Shown here piece after piece: positions 35,914-44,829 of a DNA stretch of 64,000 nucleotides. The position numbers were made by a program, and so were the translations under genes. The stretch comes from Clostridia bacterium. Its GTDB lineage: Bacteria; Bacillota; Clostridia; UBA1381; UBA9506. The stretch covers positions 363,798 to 427,797 of the forward strand of contig JAFQBK010000016.1 of assembly GCA_017399695.1 (NCBI GenBank), in the 5' to 3' direction. Numbering within the stretch: the first letter of the stretch is position 1; every line of letters starts with the position of its first letter. The notes beneath the pieces were generated by a model, which did not search any database, was not told the DNA's origin, and saw only the letters and a program-made list of their open reading frames with translations.

Positions 35914-36536
35914 GTCGCAATTTCTACAATTCGGATTTGGTCAGGACTGCAGCCCGTCGCCGAAACAACAGCATCCCGAATCTGTGCCGCATCTACTTCG
36001 TTTAAACCTTTACTTTCCACCGCCACGCTGACTACCGATTCATTCATAAATACCACAGCCTCACGAAAGCCCTTGGCGCGAATCATATTTTCTGCCATGG
36101 TTTCTTTCTCGGTAAACTCCGCCATCTGCTGGATTTCCTGTTCGGCATTTTCTTTTGCCTCGGCATCCGCATTCTGCGTTTTTACCAGTTCGGAGAGCAT
36201 TTCAATTGCCTCACTGCGTTTGGTTTCCCGCTCTAAGCGCGCCTTTACAAAATAATCGTTTTCTTTCTTCTCCGCACTTTCTGCCTCTGTAGCTTCAGCG
36301 TTAACCATCTGTGCTTCACCAATCTTTTTGGATGCCTCCTGATACATCACAGCCACATCCGGGTCGGCTGTGTTGTTTTGAAGTGTCCAGTTCATATATC
36401 CAACGGCGCCAATCAAAAGCATAAATGCAACTGCCATCAGTTGCTTTCTGTGAATCACTACCATTTTATTTTTCTTTGTGCGCGCACCGGACGCCTGATT
36501 GTCTTTTTTCGCAAAACGAACCTTAAATACTTTCAT
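35907..36536 (-). CDS. spoIIIAH: Stage III sporulation protein AH
   Basis: SpoIIIAH is the mother-cell half of the SpoIIIAH-SpoIIQ channel linking mother cell and forespore. 209 residues: cytoplasmic start (MKVFKVRFAKKDNQ), one membrane segment at about 32-48, a coiled Glu/Ala-rich region, and the C-terminal YscJ/FliF-like ring domain (EAVVFMNESVVSVAVESKGLNEVDAAQIRDAV). GGAGGAAG precedes the ATG. Last gene of the operon. Confidence 0.95.
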   Translation of the reverse strand: MKVFKVRFAKKDNQASGARTKKNKMVVIHRKQLMAVAFMLLIGAVGYMNWTLQNNTADPDVAVMYQEASKKIGEAQMVNAEATEAESAEKKENDYFVKARLERETKRSEAIEMLSELVKTQNADAEAKENAEQEIQQMAEFTEKETMAENMIRAKGFREAVVFMNESVVSVAVESKGLNEVDAAQIRDAVVSATGCSPDQIRIVEIATK

Positions 36537-36564
36537 CTTTCTTCCTCCATTGACCTTTTTTCTA

Positions 36565-37107
36565 TTATTTTTTTACCAGCACCGCAACACGGTGCGTTTT
36601 GACATCCAATACGGACTTGATTGCCTGAATCAAATCGCTTTTGACCCGTTCATCGTCTGCACCCTGCGCTGTCACCAGGACACCCGATACCTTTGGCATT
36701 GTCTTTACCACCGAAATCGGGGACTGTCCTCCTCCGGCATCACTTTTTAAGACCAGCTTTTTTTCATCTGCTCTGCTCTCACCGTTTGCTTCCGCATTTG
36801 CTATAGGCTTTCGGTCGCTTGACACGTCTTGTGCATATACGGTTTCTCCCTCATCGTCTAAGGTTATCATCACCGATATTTTTCCCGCACCCTGAATGGT
36901 CGATAAAATATCAGAAAGGCGCTGTTCAAGTTCTTTGACATAAGCTCTGCTGTCTATGGCGATATTTTTTGCCGGCAGCGACTCCTCTTTTTCACCAAAG
37001 AACCCCGGAAGAATCAAAAAAACAATTCCTACTAATAATATGATGGCAAGTAGCTTCGTATTCATCAAAGGTTCCAAATATTTTTCTATTTGTTCTTTCC
37101 ATTTCAT
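36565..37107 (-). CDS. spoIIIAG: Stage III sporulation protein AG
   Basis: SpoIIIAG forms a ring in the mother-cell membrane of the feeding-tube complex. 180 residues with one membrane segment (LLAIILLVGIVFLILPGFF) and a ring-building domain (DDEGETVYAQDV...PKVSGVLVTAQGADDERVK). Its ATG overlaps the spoIIIAF stop by 4 bases. Confidence 0.94.
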   Translation of the reverse strand: MKWKEQIEKYLEPLMNTKLLAIILLVGIVFLILPGFFGEKEESLPAKNIAIDSRAYVKELEQRLSDILSTIQGAGKISVMITLDDEGETVYAQDVSSDRKPIANAEANGESRADEKKLVLKSDAGGGQSPISVVKTMPKVSGVLVTAQGADDERVKSDLIQAIKSVLDVKTHRVAVLVKK

Positions 37108-37568
37108 CCGGCCGGTCCCTCCTTTATTTTTTCTGTTTCCACGCCGGAAAGCTGCGAGATTTCTTCTATAATATCATGTTCATAGGGATAGCACTCGATA
37201 GACGAAATTTCGGTAATTTCACCTTTTTCATTCACCCCGATGAAAACTCTGACTGTTGCGCTTTTTCCAGTCTTTTGATACACATGCTCGGAAAGCGTTT
37301 GAGAAAGTCGGTTTTTAAAATCCTCGTGGATATATTGATTTGCATTTGCTGAAAGGTCGTTATCATCAATAATAATTTCAGGCAATACGAAAACATCTTT
37401 TTGCTTTACAAAAGATGCCAAGGGACTAACCACGCCAAGCATCACCACAAGGCCGATGGCTACGCGGATATATTTTTTGTCCGCCGTTTCCGGCAGGATG
37501 TTTTCCAAAAGAATACTGATAATGCCGACGATAATGATGCCGCCTGCATATTCACGCAAAAACTCCAT
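37104..37568 (-). CDS. spoIIIAF: Stage III sporulation protein AF
   Basis: 154 residues: two N-terminal membrane segments (GGIIIVGIISILLENILP and VAIGLVVMLGVVSPLASF) then a soluble domain with the family features (FKNRLSQTLSEHVYQKTG, VFIGVNEKGEITEISSIE). Component of the SpoIIIA complex. Sits between AE and AG. Confidence 0.93.
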   Translation of the reverse strand: MEFLREYAGGIIIVGIISILLENILPETADKKYIRVAIGLVVMLGVVSPLASFVKQKDVFVLPEIIIDDNDLSANANQYIHEDFKNRLSQTLSEHVYQKTGKSATVRVFIGVNEKGEITEISSIECYPYEHDIIEEISQLSGVETEKIKEGPAG

Positions 37569-37577
37569 AGTTCTCTC

Positions 37578-38705
37578 CTAATTCATTGGTAAATTTGTAA
37601 ACGAGCATAAAAGACCAATGCTGATGATAAACATCACAGAAAGCATCAAAAGGATGACAAAGGTCTGTGTAATGTTTGCGGCCGTCTCACCGAGCAGGTT
37701 GGTAATGCGCTTGTCCGTGACCGGTTCGGCTACCCCTGCGGCAAAGCGATACAGTGCTGACAGCGCCAAAAGCTTACACAGGGGAAGAAGGCAAATGGAA
37801 ATTAAGGACAAAATTCCGGCAACACCAACCGAATTTTTAACCAGTGCGGCACTCGCGCATACCGCCTCGACGGACTCAGCAAGCGCAGAACCCACGAGTG
37901 GAATAAAGTTGCAGACCGCATACTTTACTGTTTTTCCCGCGACACCGTTTAAGTAGCCGACGGAAAACCCCTGAAAGCCCAAAAGTCCGATATAAACCGT
38001 CAAAAGGATTCCTGTACTCCATTTAAGTATCTGCCTTGCAAACTCAATCAGCCGCCCGATATGAAAACGCTCCGTGACATTATTGATGATGGACAGTGCG
38101 CAGACCACCAGATGAAATGGCAGAAAAAAATTTTTGGCAAGATAGGTAATCGTCTGCATACAGACAAAAAGTAAGGGACTGATGCTCGCCGCCGCTCCGC
38201 TCCCACCGGACACGGCAATGCTCGCCACCGTCGGTATTAGGCCTTGCGTAAAAATATGTAAGGTATCTATCGTCTCACGCGCTAAGGCCACAACATCCCG
38301 GAAGACTCCGGCAGAAAGTCCCGCAATCATCATAAAGCAGGTCAAAAATCCAAGGTTTGTAATACTATTTTTAGCAAAATTCCCCTCGATATTGCAAAGG
38401 ATTCCTGCCATGACCGCAACCACAATCATTTTCATTAGGCTCGTAAAATTTTCCTGGATTTCATCAAACAGCAGATTTCCCAAATAGTTAAGTATGCCGG
38501 AGAAAGACCATTCAAACTCACCATTTGCTATTTTTTCTGTTGTCTCGTAAAAATTCTGCGTTTCTGCAATTCCCTCACTTACTTCCATTTGTGCCTTCCC
38601 GTCTGCCAAGATTTGCCCTGTAAGACTATCCTGAGCACAAACCCTAGACGGAAAAAACAGCAGTAAAATGACGCATACGATAACGGAATATCTTCGGTAT
38701 TTCAT
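37578..38705 (-). CDS. spoIIIAE: Stage III sporulation protein AE
   Basis: Polytopic membrane protein of 375 residues with an N-terminal signal-like segment ending CAQDS and about seven later membrane segments. Family features include LVCALSIINNVTERFHIGRLIEFARQILKWSTGILLTVYIGLLG and NSVGVAGILSLISICLLPLCKL (quoted in parts). Required for forespore development within the SpoIIIA complex. Confidence 0.94.
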   Translation of the reverse strand: MKYRRYSVIVCVILLLFFPSRVCAQDSLTGQILADGKAQMEVSEGIAETQNFYETTEKIANGEFEWSFSGILNYLGNLLFDEIQENFTSLMKMIVVAVMAGILCNIEGNFAKNSITNLGFLTCFMMIAGLSAGVFRDVVALARETIDTLHIFTQGLIPTVASIAVSGGSGAAASISPLLFVCMQTITYLAKNFFLPFHLVVCALSIINNVTERFHIGRLIEFARQILKWSTGILLTVYIGLLGFQGFSVGYLNGVAGKTVKYAVCNFIPLVGSALAESVEAVCASAALVKNSVGVAGILSLISICLLPLCKLLALSALYRFAAGVAEPVTDKRITNLLGETAANITQTFVILLMLSVMFIISIGLLCSFTNLPMN

Positions 38706-38716
38706 ATAAATTCTCC

Positions 38717-39103
38717 TTATGGCAACAATCCAATCAGCATATTAAACAACGATAACAGCACCGGTATACTGATGACGACAATAGTGATTTTGCCCGCGAG
38801 CTCTATTTTGCTCGCTATAGCGGTTTGTCCTGCATCACGGCAAGCATCTGAGCCGAACTGCACGAGGTAACTGATGCCTATCATCCGGAAAATTGCCGCA
38901 ATATATTCAGGATTCAGATTAATTTTTAATGCCGTCATCGTAATCACATCAATCACATACTGCACCTGGGAAAGTAACATCAAAAACAGAATGAGTGCCG
39001 TCGAAAGTCCTACAAAAATTGCCATCTGCGGTTTGTGCTCTTTGAGCATAACCGAAAACGCTGTGCCGATGATACCAATGATGACTACTTTGGTAATTTC
39101 CAT
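38717..39103 (-). CDS. spoIIIAD: Stage III sporulation protein AD
   Basis: 128-residue membrane protein with four segments; the family's EHKPQMAIFVGLSTALILFL and the C-terminal GKITIVVISIPVLLSLF are present. Together with AC it forms the small hydrophobic part of the complex. GGAAGAG precedes the ATG. Confidence 0.94.
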   Translation of the reverse strand: MEITKVVIIGIIGTAFSVMLKEHKPQMAIFVGLSTALILFLMLLSQVQYVIDVITMTALKINLNPEYIAAIFRMIGISYLVQFGSDACRDAGQTAIASKIELAGKITIVVISIPVLLSLFNMLIGLLP

Positions 39104-39115
39104 TGTCTCTTCCTT

Positions 39116-39310
39116 TTACAAATCAAAAATCGTTTTTACCGTTTCAAACAAATAACTGATTTCACCAATGACCATTAAAAGAACTACCACCAAGCCCGCA
39201 AGCGTTGTGAGCATCGCCTGCTCTTCTCTTCCTGCGCGTACTAAAACCTGATGCAAAACACTTACCAGAATTCCGATAGCCGCAATTTTGAAAATCAAGT
39301 CAACGCCCAT
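39116..39310 (-). CDS. spoIIIAC: Stage III sporulation protein AC
   Basis: 64 residues, two membrane helices (LIFKIAAIGILVSVLHQVLV and MLTTLAGLVVVLLMVIGEIS), the usual size and pattern of SpoIIIAC. 12-base gap to spoIIIAD. Confidence 0.94.
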   Translation of the reverse strand: MGVDLIFKIAAIGILVSVLHQVLVRAGREEQAMLTTLAGLVVVLLMVIGEISYLFETVKTIFDL

Positions 39311-39331
39311 AGTTCCACCATCCTATTTTTG

Positions 39332-39847
39332 TCAGATAAATAAAATAATGATAAAAAGTCCAATTAAAACACCGCTGCTTTTTAAGAGCTTTTCATTTTT
39401 CAAAAAGCTTTCCTCTTCCTTTTCCATCTGCTCTTTCAGCGCGAGCGCCGCTTTGTTTAGACCCGAAATTTCTTCGTCCTTTGCCTGCGTGCCAAGTCGT
39501 TTTCCTGCATGATGTAAGATGCTTAATGCCTCTGCACCTAGCGAAAGCCTTTCATTCACTTTTTCCAGCGACTGCTTCCATAACTCAAAAAATGGTTTTG
39601 GTTCTTCTTTGGAAAGCTCTGATACTAAAAGTTCGGCAAAATCTGCCGCTTCCCCCTCTTCCGATGCCAATTCCTTTAAAATATTCGGCAAGGTTTCACC
39701 CGTAAAATCCATTGACTTTGCCAGTTCCGAAAGCAGACGAGAAAAATCACCCATCGCACGAAGTCTTCTTTTTTGTTTTCCAATTTGCTGCATCACAAAG
39801 CCGATGCAGGCCCCAGACACCAGTACAATTCCTATCACCGTCAGCAT
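39332..39847 (-). CDS. spoIIIAB: Stage III sporulation protein AB
   Basis: 171 residues with an N-terminal and a C-terminal membrane segment flanking a GspF-like helical domain (LSELAKSMDFTGETLPNILKELA and LGTQAKDEEISGL). It resembles the inner-membrane platform of type II secretion and acts with the AA ATPase. It overlaps spoIIIAA by 7 bases. Confidence 0.93.
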   Translation of the reverse strand: MLTVIGIVLVSGACIGFVMQQIGKQKRRLRAMGDFSRLLSELAKSMDFTGETLPNILKELASEEGEAADFAELLVSELSKEEPKPFFELWKQSLEKVNERLSLGAEALSILHHAGKRLGTQAKDEEISGLNKAALALKEQMEKEEESFLKNEKLLKSSGVLIGLFIIILFI

Positions 39848-40776
39848 AGACAGCCTCCATCCTGTGTTTTCTTTTGAATTTCAATCACTTTTGCGACCTT
39901 TGGAATTCCTCCTGCGCGCGTTAAAATCACTGCGCGGTCAAATAATTGGTAAAGCTCATTTTTTTCATCAATAAAATCACAAGGGTCATCTCCGTGCATA
40001 CTGGTTACGATTCGGCAACCGGCGTTTAGTACGCTTCGGACCGCTGCCAAATCATCCTTGCTCCCCAGCTCATCCGTAATTAAAACCTCCGGCGAAAGAG
40101 AACGAATCGCACAAATCATCCCTTTGCTTTTTGGAAATCGGTCTAATACATCCGTCTGAAGACCAACCGAAAATTGTGCAAGACCGTCTTTCATTGCCGC
40201 AATTTCTGAGCGTTCATCTACGATGGTTACCTTAAACTGTTTGGAGGCCAGTCTTGCAAAATCACGTAAAAAAGTTGTTTTTCCGCTTTGTGGCGGCGCA
40301 ATAAAAACCGTATTTGGAACGCTTTCCTCGCCGTTCATCAGGCGCGCAAACACCTCACTTGCACAGCCCACATATTCTTTTGCAATGCGCAGATTCAGTC
40401 CGGATATGTCGGTGATATTACTGATTTCCCCCTTGTTTAAGACGCATCTGCCGCAAATCCCGACACGATGACCGCCACCAAGTGTTAAAAAACCGTCGCA
40501 AATTTCATTTAAATAGGCATACACCGAATGCTCACAAAAAGAGGACAAAAGCTCTTCCATATCGTTTTTTCGGACAAGTGCGGCTTGTCCTGCCAAAATG
40601 GTTTTTTTCCCCTCTTCTGTCAAAAAATATGCCTCTCTTCCTTCATAAATCATTAAGGGCTTTTCTGCCCGAAAGCGAATTTCCTGAACCTTTGAAATAT
40701 CAATATCTTCCAGTATTTTTCGAAATCGCGGCGGAAGCTGCAATAAAATTTCTGTCAAAAGCCGCTTTTCATTCAT
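39841..40776 (-). CDS. spoIIIAA: Stage III sporulation protein AA (secretion-type ATPase)
   Basis: AAA ATPase of 311 residues thought to power the SpoIIIA channel. Walker A is APPQSGKTTFLRD; LIRDI-like and VTIVDERSEIAA and LITDELGSKDDL follow. Translation from 40776 is supported by GAGGTG 6 bases upstream; an extension of 11 codons is not. First gene of the eight-gene operon, which in studied species is mother-cell sigma-E controlled; I could not identify a convincing sigma-E promoter by eye. Confidence 0.95.
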   Translation of the reverse strand: MNEKRLLTEILLQLPPRFRKILEDIDISKVQEIRFRAEKPLMIYEGREAYFLTEEGKKTILAGQAALVRKNDMEELLSSFCEHSVYAYLNEICDGFLTLGGGHRVGICGRCVLNKGEISNITDISGLNLRIAKEYVGCASEVFARLMNGEESVPNTVFIAPPQSGKTTFLRDFARLASKQFKVTIVDERSEIAAMKDGLAQFSVGLQTDVLDRFPKSKGMICAIRSLSPEVLITDELGSKDDLAAVRSVLNAGCRIVTSMHGDDPCDFIDEKNELYQLFDRAVILTRAGGIPKVAKVIEIQKKTQDGGCLC

Positions 40777-40854
40777 TTGCTTCACCTCTTTTTTATGGAT
40801 ATGCACCATCTTGGGAATTTAGAACAAACAAGTGGGTAAAATAATAAAAATTGG

Positions 40855-40883
40855 TTGAAATATATCCTTTCATATGGTAAAAT
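40855..40883 (+). promoter_or_regulatory. Promoter of the NSS transporter gene
   Basis: TTGAAA (40855-40860), 17-base spacer, TAAAAT (40878-40883), then GGGAGGATTTGAT before the ATG. Confidence 0.75.
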
Positions 40884-40922
40884 AGATATCGTTGATTTTT
40901 TGATTTTTAGGGAGGATTTGAT

Positions 40923-42251
40923 ATGAAAAACAGAAGCGGATTTTCCAGTAAGCTCGGCTTTGTAATGGCGGCTGCAGGCTCTGCCGTTGGGCTGGGAAAT
41001 ATTTGGAGATTTCCTAATTTAGTTGCCAACTACGGCGGCGGATTGTTTGTTCTTATTTATATTATATTGGTTGTTACTGTCGGCTCTACGCTGATGACAA
41101 CGGAAATTGCACTTGGAAGACGCGGTCAAACGGATGCCTACGGTTGCTATAAAAAACTGGACAAGCGTTTTAGCTTTTTGGGCTTTTTCGGCATTTTGAT
41201 TCCGTTCTTTATTGCCAGCTACTACTCCGTCGTCGGTGGCTGGATTGTCAAATACCTCGTTGAATTTGTGCGCGGTAATCTTACTCAGTTGACCGGCGCA
41301 ACTTACTTTTCTAACTATATCGCAAGCCCCGTTGCTCCGGTTGTTTACCACGGCACATTTATTATCATTTCGATGCTTATTCTTTTGTGCGGCGTAAAGC
41401 AAGGAATTGAAAAAAGCAATAAGATTATGATGCCTGCCCTTTTGGTGCTTTCTGTGGTGATTGCCGTCCGAAGTGTTACCATCCCGGGCGGTCTTAGTGG
41501 TCTTGCATTTTACCTGATTCCCGATTTTTCCAAATTCACTTTTGAATCGGTCTTAATGGCCATCGGTCAGGTCTTTTATTCGCTTTCTTTGGCGATGGGT
41601 ATTATGGTAACATATGGCTCTTATATGGGACGTGATGTCAATATTCAAAAAAGTGTTAAAATGACAGAATTATTTGATACCTGTGTCGCTTTTTTAGCCG
41701 GTATGATGATTGTTCCTGCCGTATTTGCCATCTCCGGCGGAAATCCGGACGGAATCAATGCAGGACCTGGTCTTTTGTTCGAAACATTGCCCAACGTATT
41801 TAGTCATGTACCCTTCGGAGGAATTTTCGGTGCTCTGTTCTTCCTTTTGGTATTGTTTGCGGCACTTACTTCTATGATTTCCTTGATGGAGGTTGTTATT
41901 ACTTGGCTGATTGACCGCTTCCAGATGGGCAGAATCAAAGCAACGCTTTTGACTACAGTTTCCGTTTTTGCCTTTGGCATTCCAAGCTCTTTGGGCTTCG
42001 GTGTATGGCAGGATGTTACTATTTTCGGCAGAAGTATCTTTGATTTCATTGACTTTACGGCAAACAATGTAATTATGCCTCTCGTTGCGATTGCAACCTG
42101 TATCTTTGTTGGATATTTCTGGGGCGTAAAAAATATTTTTGAAGAGGCGGAAATTTCCGGCTCGTTCAAAAATAAAAAGTACTATACAATTATGGTTCGC
42201 TATGTCGTTCCGATTTGTATCGCCGCTGTTTGGATTACCGGTATTTTATAA
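40923..42251 (+). CDS. Sodium-dependent transporter, NSS (SNF) family
   Basis: 442-residue secondary transporter of the neurotransmitter:sodium symporter fold, which in bacteria import amino acids such as leucine, tryptophan or tyrosine. The N-terminal signature GSAVGLGNIWRFPNLVANYGGG contains the unwound TM1 that binds sodium and substrate. About 11 membrane segments follow, fewer than the 12 of LeuT, as is common in bacterial members. Substrate unknown. It has its own promoter and terminator. Confidence 0.93.
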   Translation: MKNRSGFSSKLGFVMAAAGSAVGLGNIWRFPNLVANYGGGLFVLIYIILVVTVGSTLMTTEIALGRRGQTDAYGCYKKLDKRFSFLGFFGILIPFFIASYYSVVGGWIVKYLVEFVRGNLTQLTGATYFSNYIASPVAPVVYHGTFIIISMLILLCGVKQGIEKSNKIMMPALLVLSVVIAVRSVTIPGGLSGLAFYLIPDFSKFTFESVLMAIGQVFYSLSLAMGIMVTYGSYMGRDVNIQKSVKMTELFDTCVAFLAGMMIVPAVFAISGGNPDGINAGPGLLFETLPNVFSHVPFGGIFGALFFLLVLFAALTSMISLMEVVITWLIDRFQMGRIKATLLTTVSVFAFGIPSSLGFGVWQDVTIFGRSIFDFIDFTANNVIMPLVAIATCIFVGYFWGVKNIFEEAEISGSFKNKKYYTIMVRYVVPICIAAVWITGIL

Positions 42252-42255
42252 AATA

Positions 42256-42296
42256 AAAATAGAAAAAGGACGCTCATGCGTCCTTTTTCTATTTTC
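42256..42296. terminator. Bidirectional terminator after the NSS transporter gene
   Basis: AGAAAAAGGACGC (42261-42273) pairs with GCGTCCTTTTTCT (42278-42290) around TCAT; shared with the convergent 80-codon gene, whose stop codon it contains. Confidence 0.9.
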
Positions 42297-42531
42297 GTTC
42301 TACAAACCAACGGTCATCGTCTCTCCATAAATATGTTGTTTTTCCTTCAATCAGAACGGTAAATCGCTCTCCTGAGCCGCCGGCCTTTAAGCTTGCGGCT
42401 CTTCTTTTGTCGAGCACGCGGTCAATAGGGAAAACTCTGCCGTCCTCCCATCGTATTTTCAGTGGCACTACGCCGCCGGCTTCATCAAATTTCACCAGTA
42501 CGCAAACATACGCTTTACAATTCGTTGGCAT
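42289..42531 (-). CDS. 80-residue conserved-looking protein downstream of dinB
   Basis: Short soluble protein MPTNCKAYVCVLVKFDEAGG with a compact beta-rich pattern: PLKIRWEDGRVFPIDRVLDKRRA and GGSGERFTVLIEGKTTYLWRDDDRWFVERK. AAAGGAG precedes the ATG. It follows dinB by 45 bases on the same strand and is probably in the same LexA-controlled transcript, suggesting a DNA-damage role. Small proteins of similar layout (RWxGRxxxVxxVLDxR...W) are encoded beside dinB in other bacteria, but I do not recognise a named family with certainty. Confidence 0.75.
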   Translation of the reverse strand: MPTNCKAYVCVLVKFDEAGGVVPLKIRWEDGRVFPIDRVLDKRRAASLKAGGSGERFTVLIEGKTTYLWRDDDRWFVERK

Positions 42532-42576
42532 GATTACTCCTTTCTCATTTTTCTGTCATGCCTTTGCTGTCTTTTC

Positions 42577-43842
42577 TCAATTCTGTTCTTCAGGCAAGAG
42601 AGGTTTTCGGGTATCCACAGGCGCTTTGTGCCGCTCCTTCGGATTGATGCCAGAAAGCTCGGAATCCATCATCATAATTCCCCTTTGCACAGAAAAATGA
42701 CCAAACCGCTCTCTGATTTTATCAATCGCACGTTCCTCGTCCTCTCGCCTTTGCATTTTCTCGTGGTCACCAAACCACGAAAGCTGCTCTGCACCGCCCC
42801 GGGAAAGCTCACACGCGCGCACGCCCAAAAGCCTTAAAGGTCGGCGGGAAAACTCGCTGCTTCGATATAGCTGAAACGCCTTGTCGAACAACACACTCGA
42901 TACGCAGGACTCAAAATCCAGTTTTCCCTGGCGGTCAATCGAACGAAGAGAGGAATCCTTCAGTGTAATCTGTACCGTCCGGCACACTAAATTCTGTTCT
43001 CTGAGACGCGCTGCCACACTTTCGCACAAGGCATACAGCGTAATTTTAATTTCTTCTTCCGTCACCAAATCGTGTGGCGTTGTTGTGCTGTTGCCAATGG
43101 ATTTCACTTCCCTCTCATCTTCTAATCGTGCAACGGGAGTATTATCATTTCCATTGGCGTATTCCCACAAGGTCACACCGTTTTTTCCCATTGTTTGCCG
43201 CAGCATTTCTTTCTCGGCACGCGCTAAATCACCGATGGTCACAATGCCGTGGGCATCCAGCCTTTCTTTGGTCGCTCTCCCAACAAATAAAAGCTCGGAA
43301 ACGGAAAGCGGCCATACCTTTTGTCTGAAATTTTCTTTGGCGATTACTGTAGTCGCATCCGGCTTTTTCATATCGGAACCAAGCTTTGCAAAAATTTTAT
43401 TAAAGCTGACGCCGACTGATGCCGTAAGGCCGAGCTCCTCTTTAATTCTTCGGCGGATTTCGTCCGCTATCAACTTCCCATTTCCGCCAAAATGCGGACT
43501 GTTTGTCACGTCCAGCCAGCACTCGTCCAAGCCGAAACTCTCTACTCGGTCCGAATACTCTGCATAAATCTCCTTCGCCAAAAGGGAATATTTCTGATAA
43601 AGCTCAAAGTGCGGCGGGACAAATAAAATCTCCGGACATTTCCGCTTCGCCTGCCACAAGGTCTCCCCCGTTTTGACACCGCATTTTTTTGCCGCTTCGC
43701 TTTTGGCAAGCACAATCCCGTGTCTTTTTTCTGCATCCCCTCCAACAGCAATCGCTTTACCCTGCAACTCGGGGTGATACAAACACTCAACCGTAGCATA
43801 AAAATTATTCATATCCACATGAAGAATCGTCCGTTCCAACAC
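42577..43842 (-). CDS. dinB: DNA polymerase IV (Y-family translesion polymerase)
   Basis: 421-residue Y-family polymerase. Catalytic acids are Asp10 in LHVDMNNFYATVE and the Asp-Glu pair in SFGLDECWLDVT; the thumb and little-finger regions follow (LFVGRATKERLDAHGIVTIGDLA, VKSIGNSTTTPHDLV). The C-terminus does not end in an obvious QLxLF clamp motif, though a clamp site could lie at LSGINPKE... A LexA box 15 bases upstream of the start indicates SOS control. Confidence 0.95.
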   Translation of the reverse strand: MLERTILHVDMNNFYATVECLYHPELQGKAIAVGGDAEKRHGIVLAKSEAAKKCGVKTGETLWQAKRKCPEILFVPPHFELYQKYSLLAKEIYAEYSDRVESFGLDECWLDVTNSPHFGGNGKLIADEIRRRIKEELGLTASVGVSFNKIFAKLGSDMKKPDATTVIAKENFRQKVWPLSVSELLFVGRATKERLDAHGIVTIGDLARAEKEMLRQTMGKNGVTLWEYANGNDNTPVARLEDEREVKSIGNSTTTPHDLVTEEEIKITLYALCESVAARLREQNLVCRTVQITLKDSSLRSIDRQGKLDFESCVSSVLFDKAFQLYRSSEFSRRPLRLLGVRACELSRGGAEQLSWFGDHEKMQRREDEERAIDKIRERFGHFSVQRGIMMMDSELSGINPKERHKAPVDTRKPLLPEEQN

Positions 43843-43856
43843 CGCACCTCCTTTTT

Positions 43857-43870
43857 AGAACATTTGTTCT
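43857..43870. promoter_or_regulatory. LexA box upstream of dinB
   Basis: Perfect palindrome AGAACATTTGTTCT matches the Gram-positive LexA consensus GAACATATGTTC-type core. It lies in the short dinB leader, so LexA bound here would repress dinB. Confidence 0.85.
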
Positions 43871-43937
43871 TTTTTATTATATCCTATTTGTTTTGTTTTG
43901 TAAAGAGGAAATATCTGAAATGAAGCACATTTATTGC

Positions 43938-43966
43938 TTGTCAAAAAAGCAGGCGCGCGTTATAAT
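43938..43966 (+). promoter_or_regulatory. Promoter of mnmM
   Basis: TTGTCA (43938-43943), 17-base spacer, TATAAT (43961-43966). Confidence 0.78.
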
Positions 43967-43997
43967 AATACATAAGAAAATAAAAGGAGGCACGATT

Positions 43998-44561
43998 ATG
44001 TCCGCACTGAAAAATGCACTCTTGCTCTCTCACGAATATATCAAAAAAGTGCTGAAAGAGGGAAATACCGCCGTGGATGCGACCTGCGGAAATGGTCACG
44101 ACACGCTCTTTTTATCGGAAATCGTCGGCAGAAGCGGGCGCGTATTTGCCTTTGATATTCAAGAGAACGCCATTGAATCTACCCGTGCGCGTCTTTTTGA
44201 GTACAACGCCCCCGACAACACAACACTGATTTTAGACGGACACGAGCATATGAATCAGCACATCACCGGAATGGTGCGTGCTGTTATGTTTAATTTCGGC
44301 TATCTTCCCGGCGGAGACCACCAAAAAGCAACGCAAACCGAAACCAGTATTGCGGCGGTTCGCTCCGCAATGCATCTCCTCTCCTCCGGCGGCATCATTA
44401 CCCTTTGCATCTACTCGGGAGGTGATACGGGTTTTTCAGAACGGGATGGTCTGCTCGCCTTTTGCAAAAGCATCGACCCGAATGAATTCTTTGTTCTTTC
44501 CCACGAGTTTATCAATCAGGAAAACAATCCGCCGATTTTGGTTTGTATCGAAAAGAAATAA
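43998..44561 (+). CDS. mnmM: tRNA (mnm5s2U34)-methyltransferase MnmM (YtqB family)
   Basis: 187-residue class I SAM methyltransferase. Motif I is AVDATCGNGHDTLFL, followed by VFAFDIQENAIE and the family segment VMFNFGYLPGGDHQKATQTETS. YtqB/MnmM performs the last methylation of the wobble uridine modification in Gram-positives lacking MnmC. AAAGGAGG lies 7 bases before the ATG at 43998; an upstream extension of 35 codons crosses the promoter and is not used. Confidence 0.92.
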   Translation: MSALKNALLLSHEYIKKVLKEGNTAVDATCGNGHDTLFLSEIVGRSGRVFAFDIQENAIESTRARLFEYNAPDNTTLILDGHEHMNQHITGMVRAVMFNFGYLPGGDHQKATQTETSIAAVRSAMHLLSSGGIITLCIYSGGDTGFSERDGLLAFCKSIDPNEFFVLSHEFINQENNPPILVCIEKK

Positions 44562-44588
44562 CATATCGTTTTCTTTCCTTTTTAAATA

Positions 44589-44636
44589 AAAGCAAAAGAG
44601 CTTTCGACAGAAATGAACTCTTTTTGCTTTTTTTTG
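44589..44636 (+). terminator. Terminator after mnmM
   Basis: AGCAAAAGAG (44591-44600) pairs with CTCTTTTTGCT (44619-44629) with one bulge, followed by a run of T. Confidence 0.75.
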
Positions 44637-44684
44637 TTTTCTTTTTTCGCTTTCTTGCCTCTCAAACCGCACAGTTGACGCAAA

Positions 44685-44733
44685 ACACAATATATTGTGT
44701 TTAAAATCACAACTCAAACACAAAATATGGCAG
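44685..44733 (+). promoter_or_regulatory. NrdR-like boxes upstream of nrdG
   Basis: A perfect palindrome ACACAATATATTGTGT (44685-44700) matches the NrdR box. A weaker second half-matching site ACACAAAATATGGCAG (44718-44733) lies 33 bases on, about three helical turns. NrdR represses ribonucleotide reductase genes by binding such pairs. Confidence 0.8.
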
Positions 44734-44742
44734 AAAACAGCA

Positions 44743-44770
44743 TTGACTTTCTTTTTAAATTCCATATAAT
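44743..44770 (+). promoter_or_regulatory. Promoter of nrdG
   Basis: TTGACT (44743-44748), 16-base spacer, TATAAT (44765-44770), directly after the second NrdR-like site. Confidence 0.7.
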
Positions 44771-44829
44771 TATTAGTACACGCGCAAAAAAGCGAACAAA
44801 AAAGGGATTGGAACGGACGTGAGGAATAT

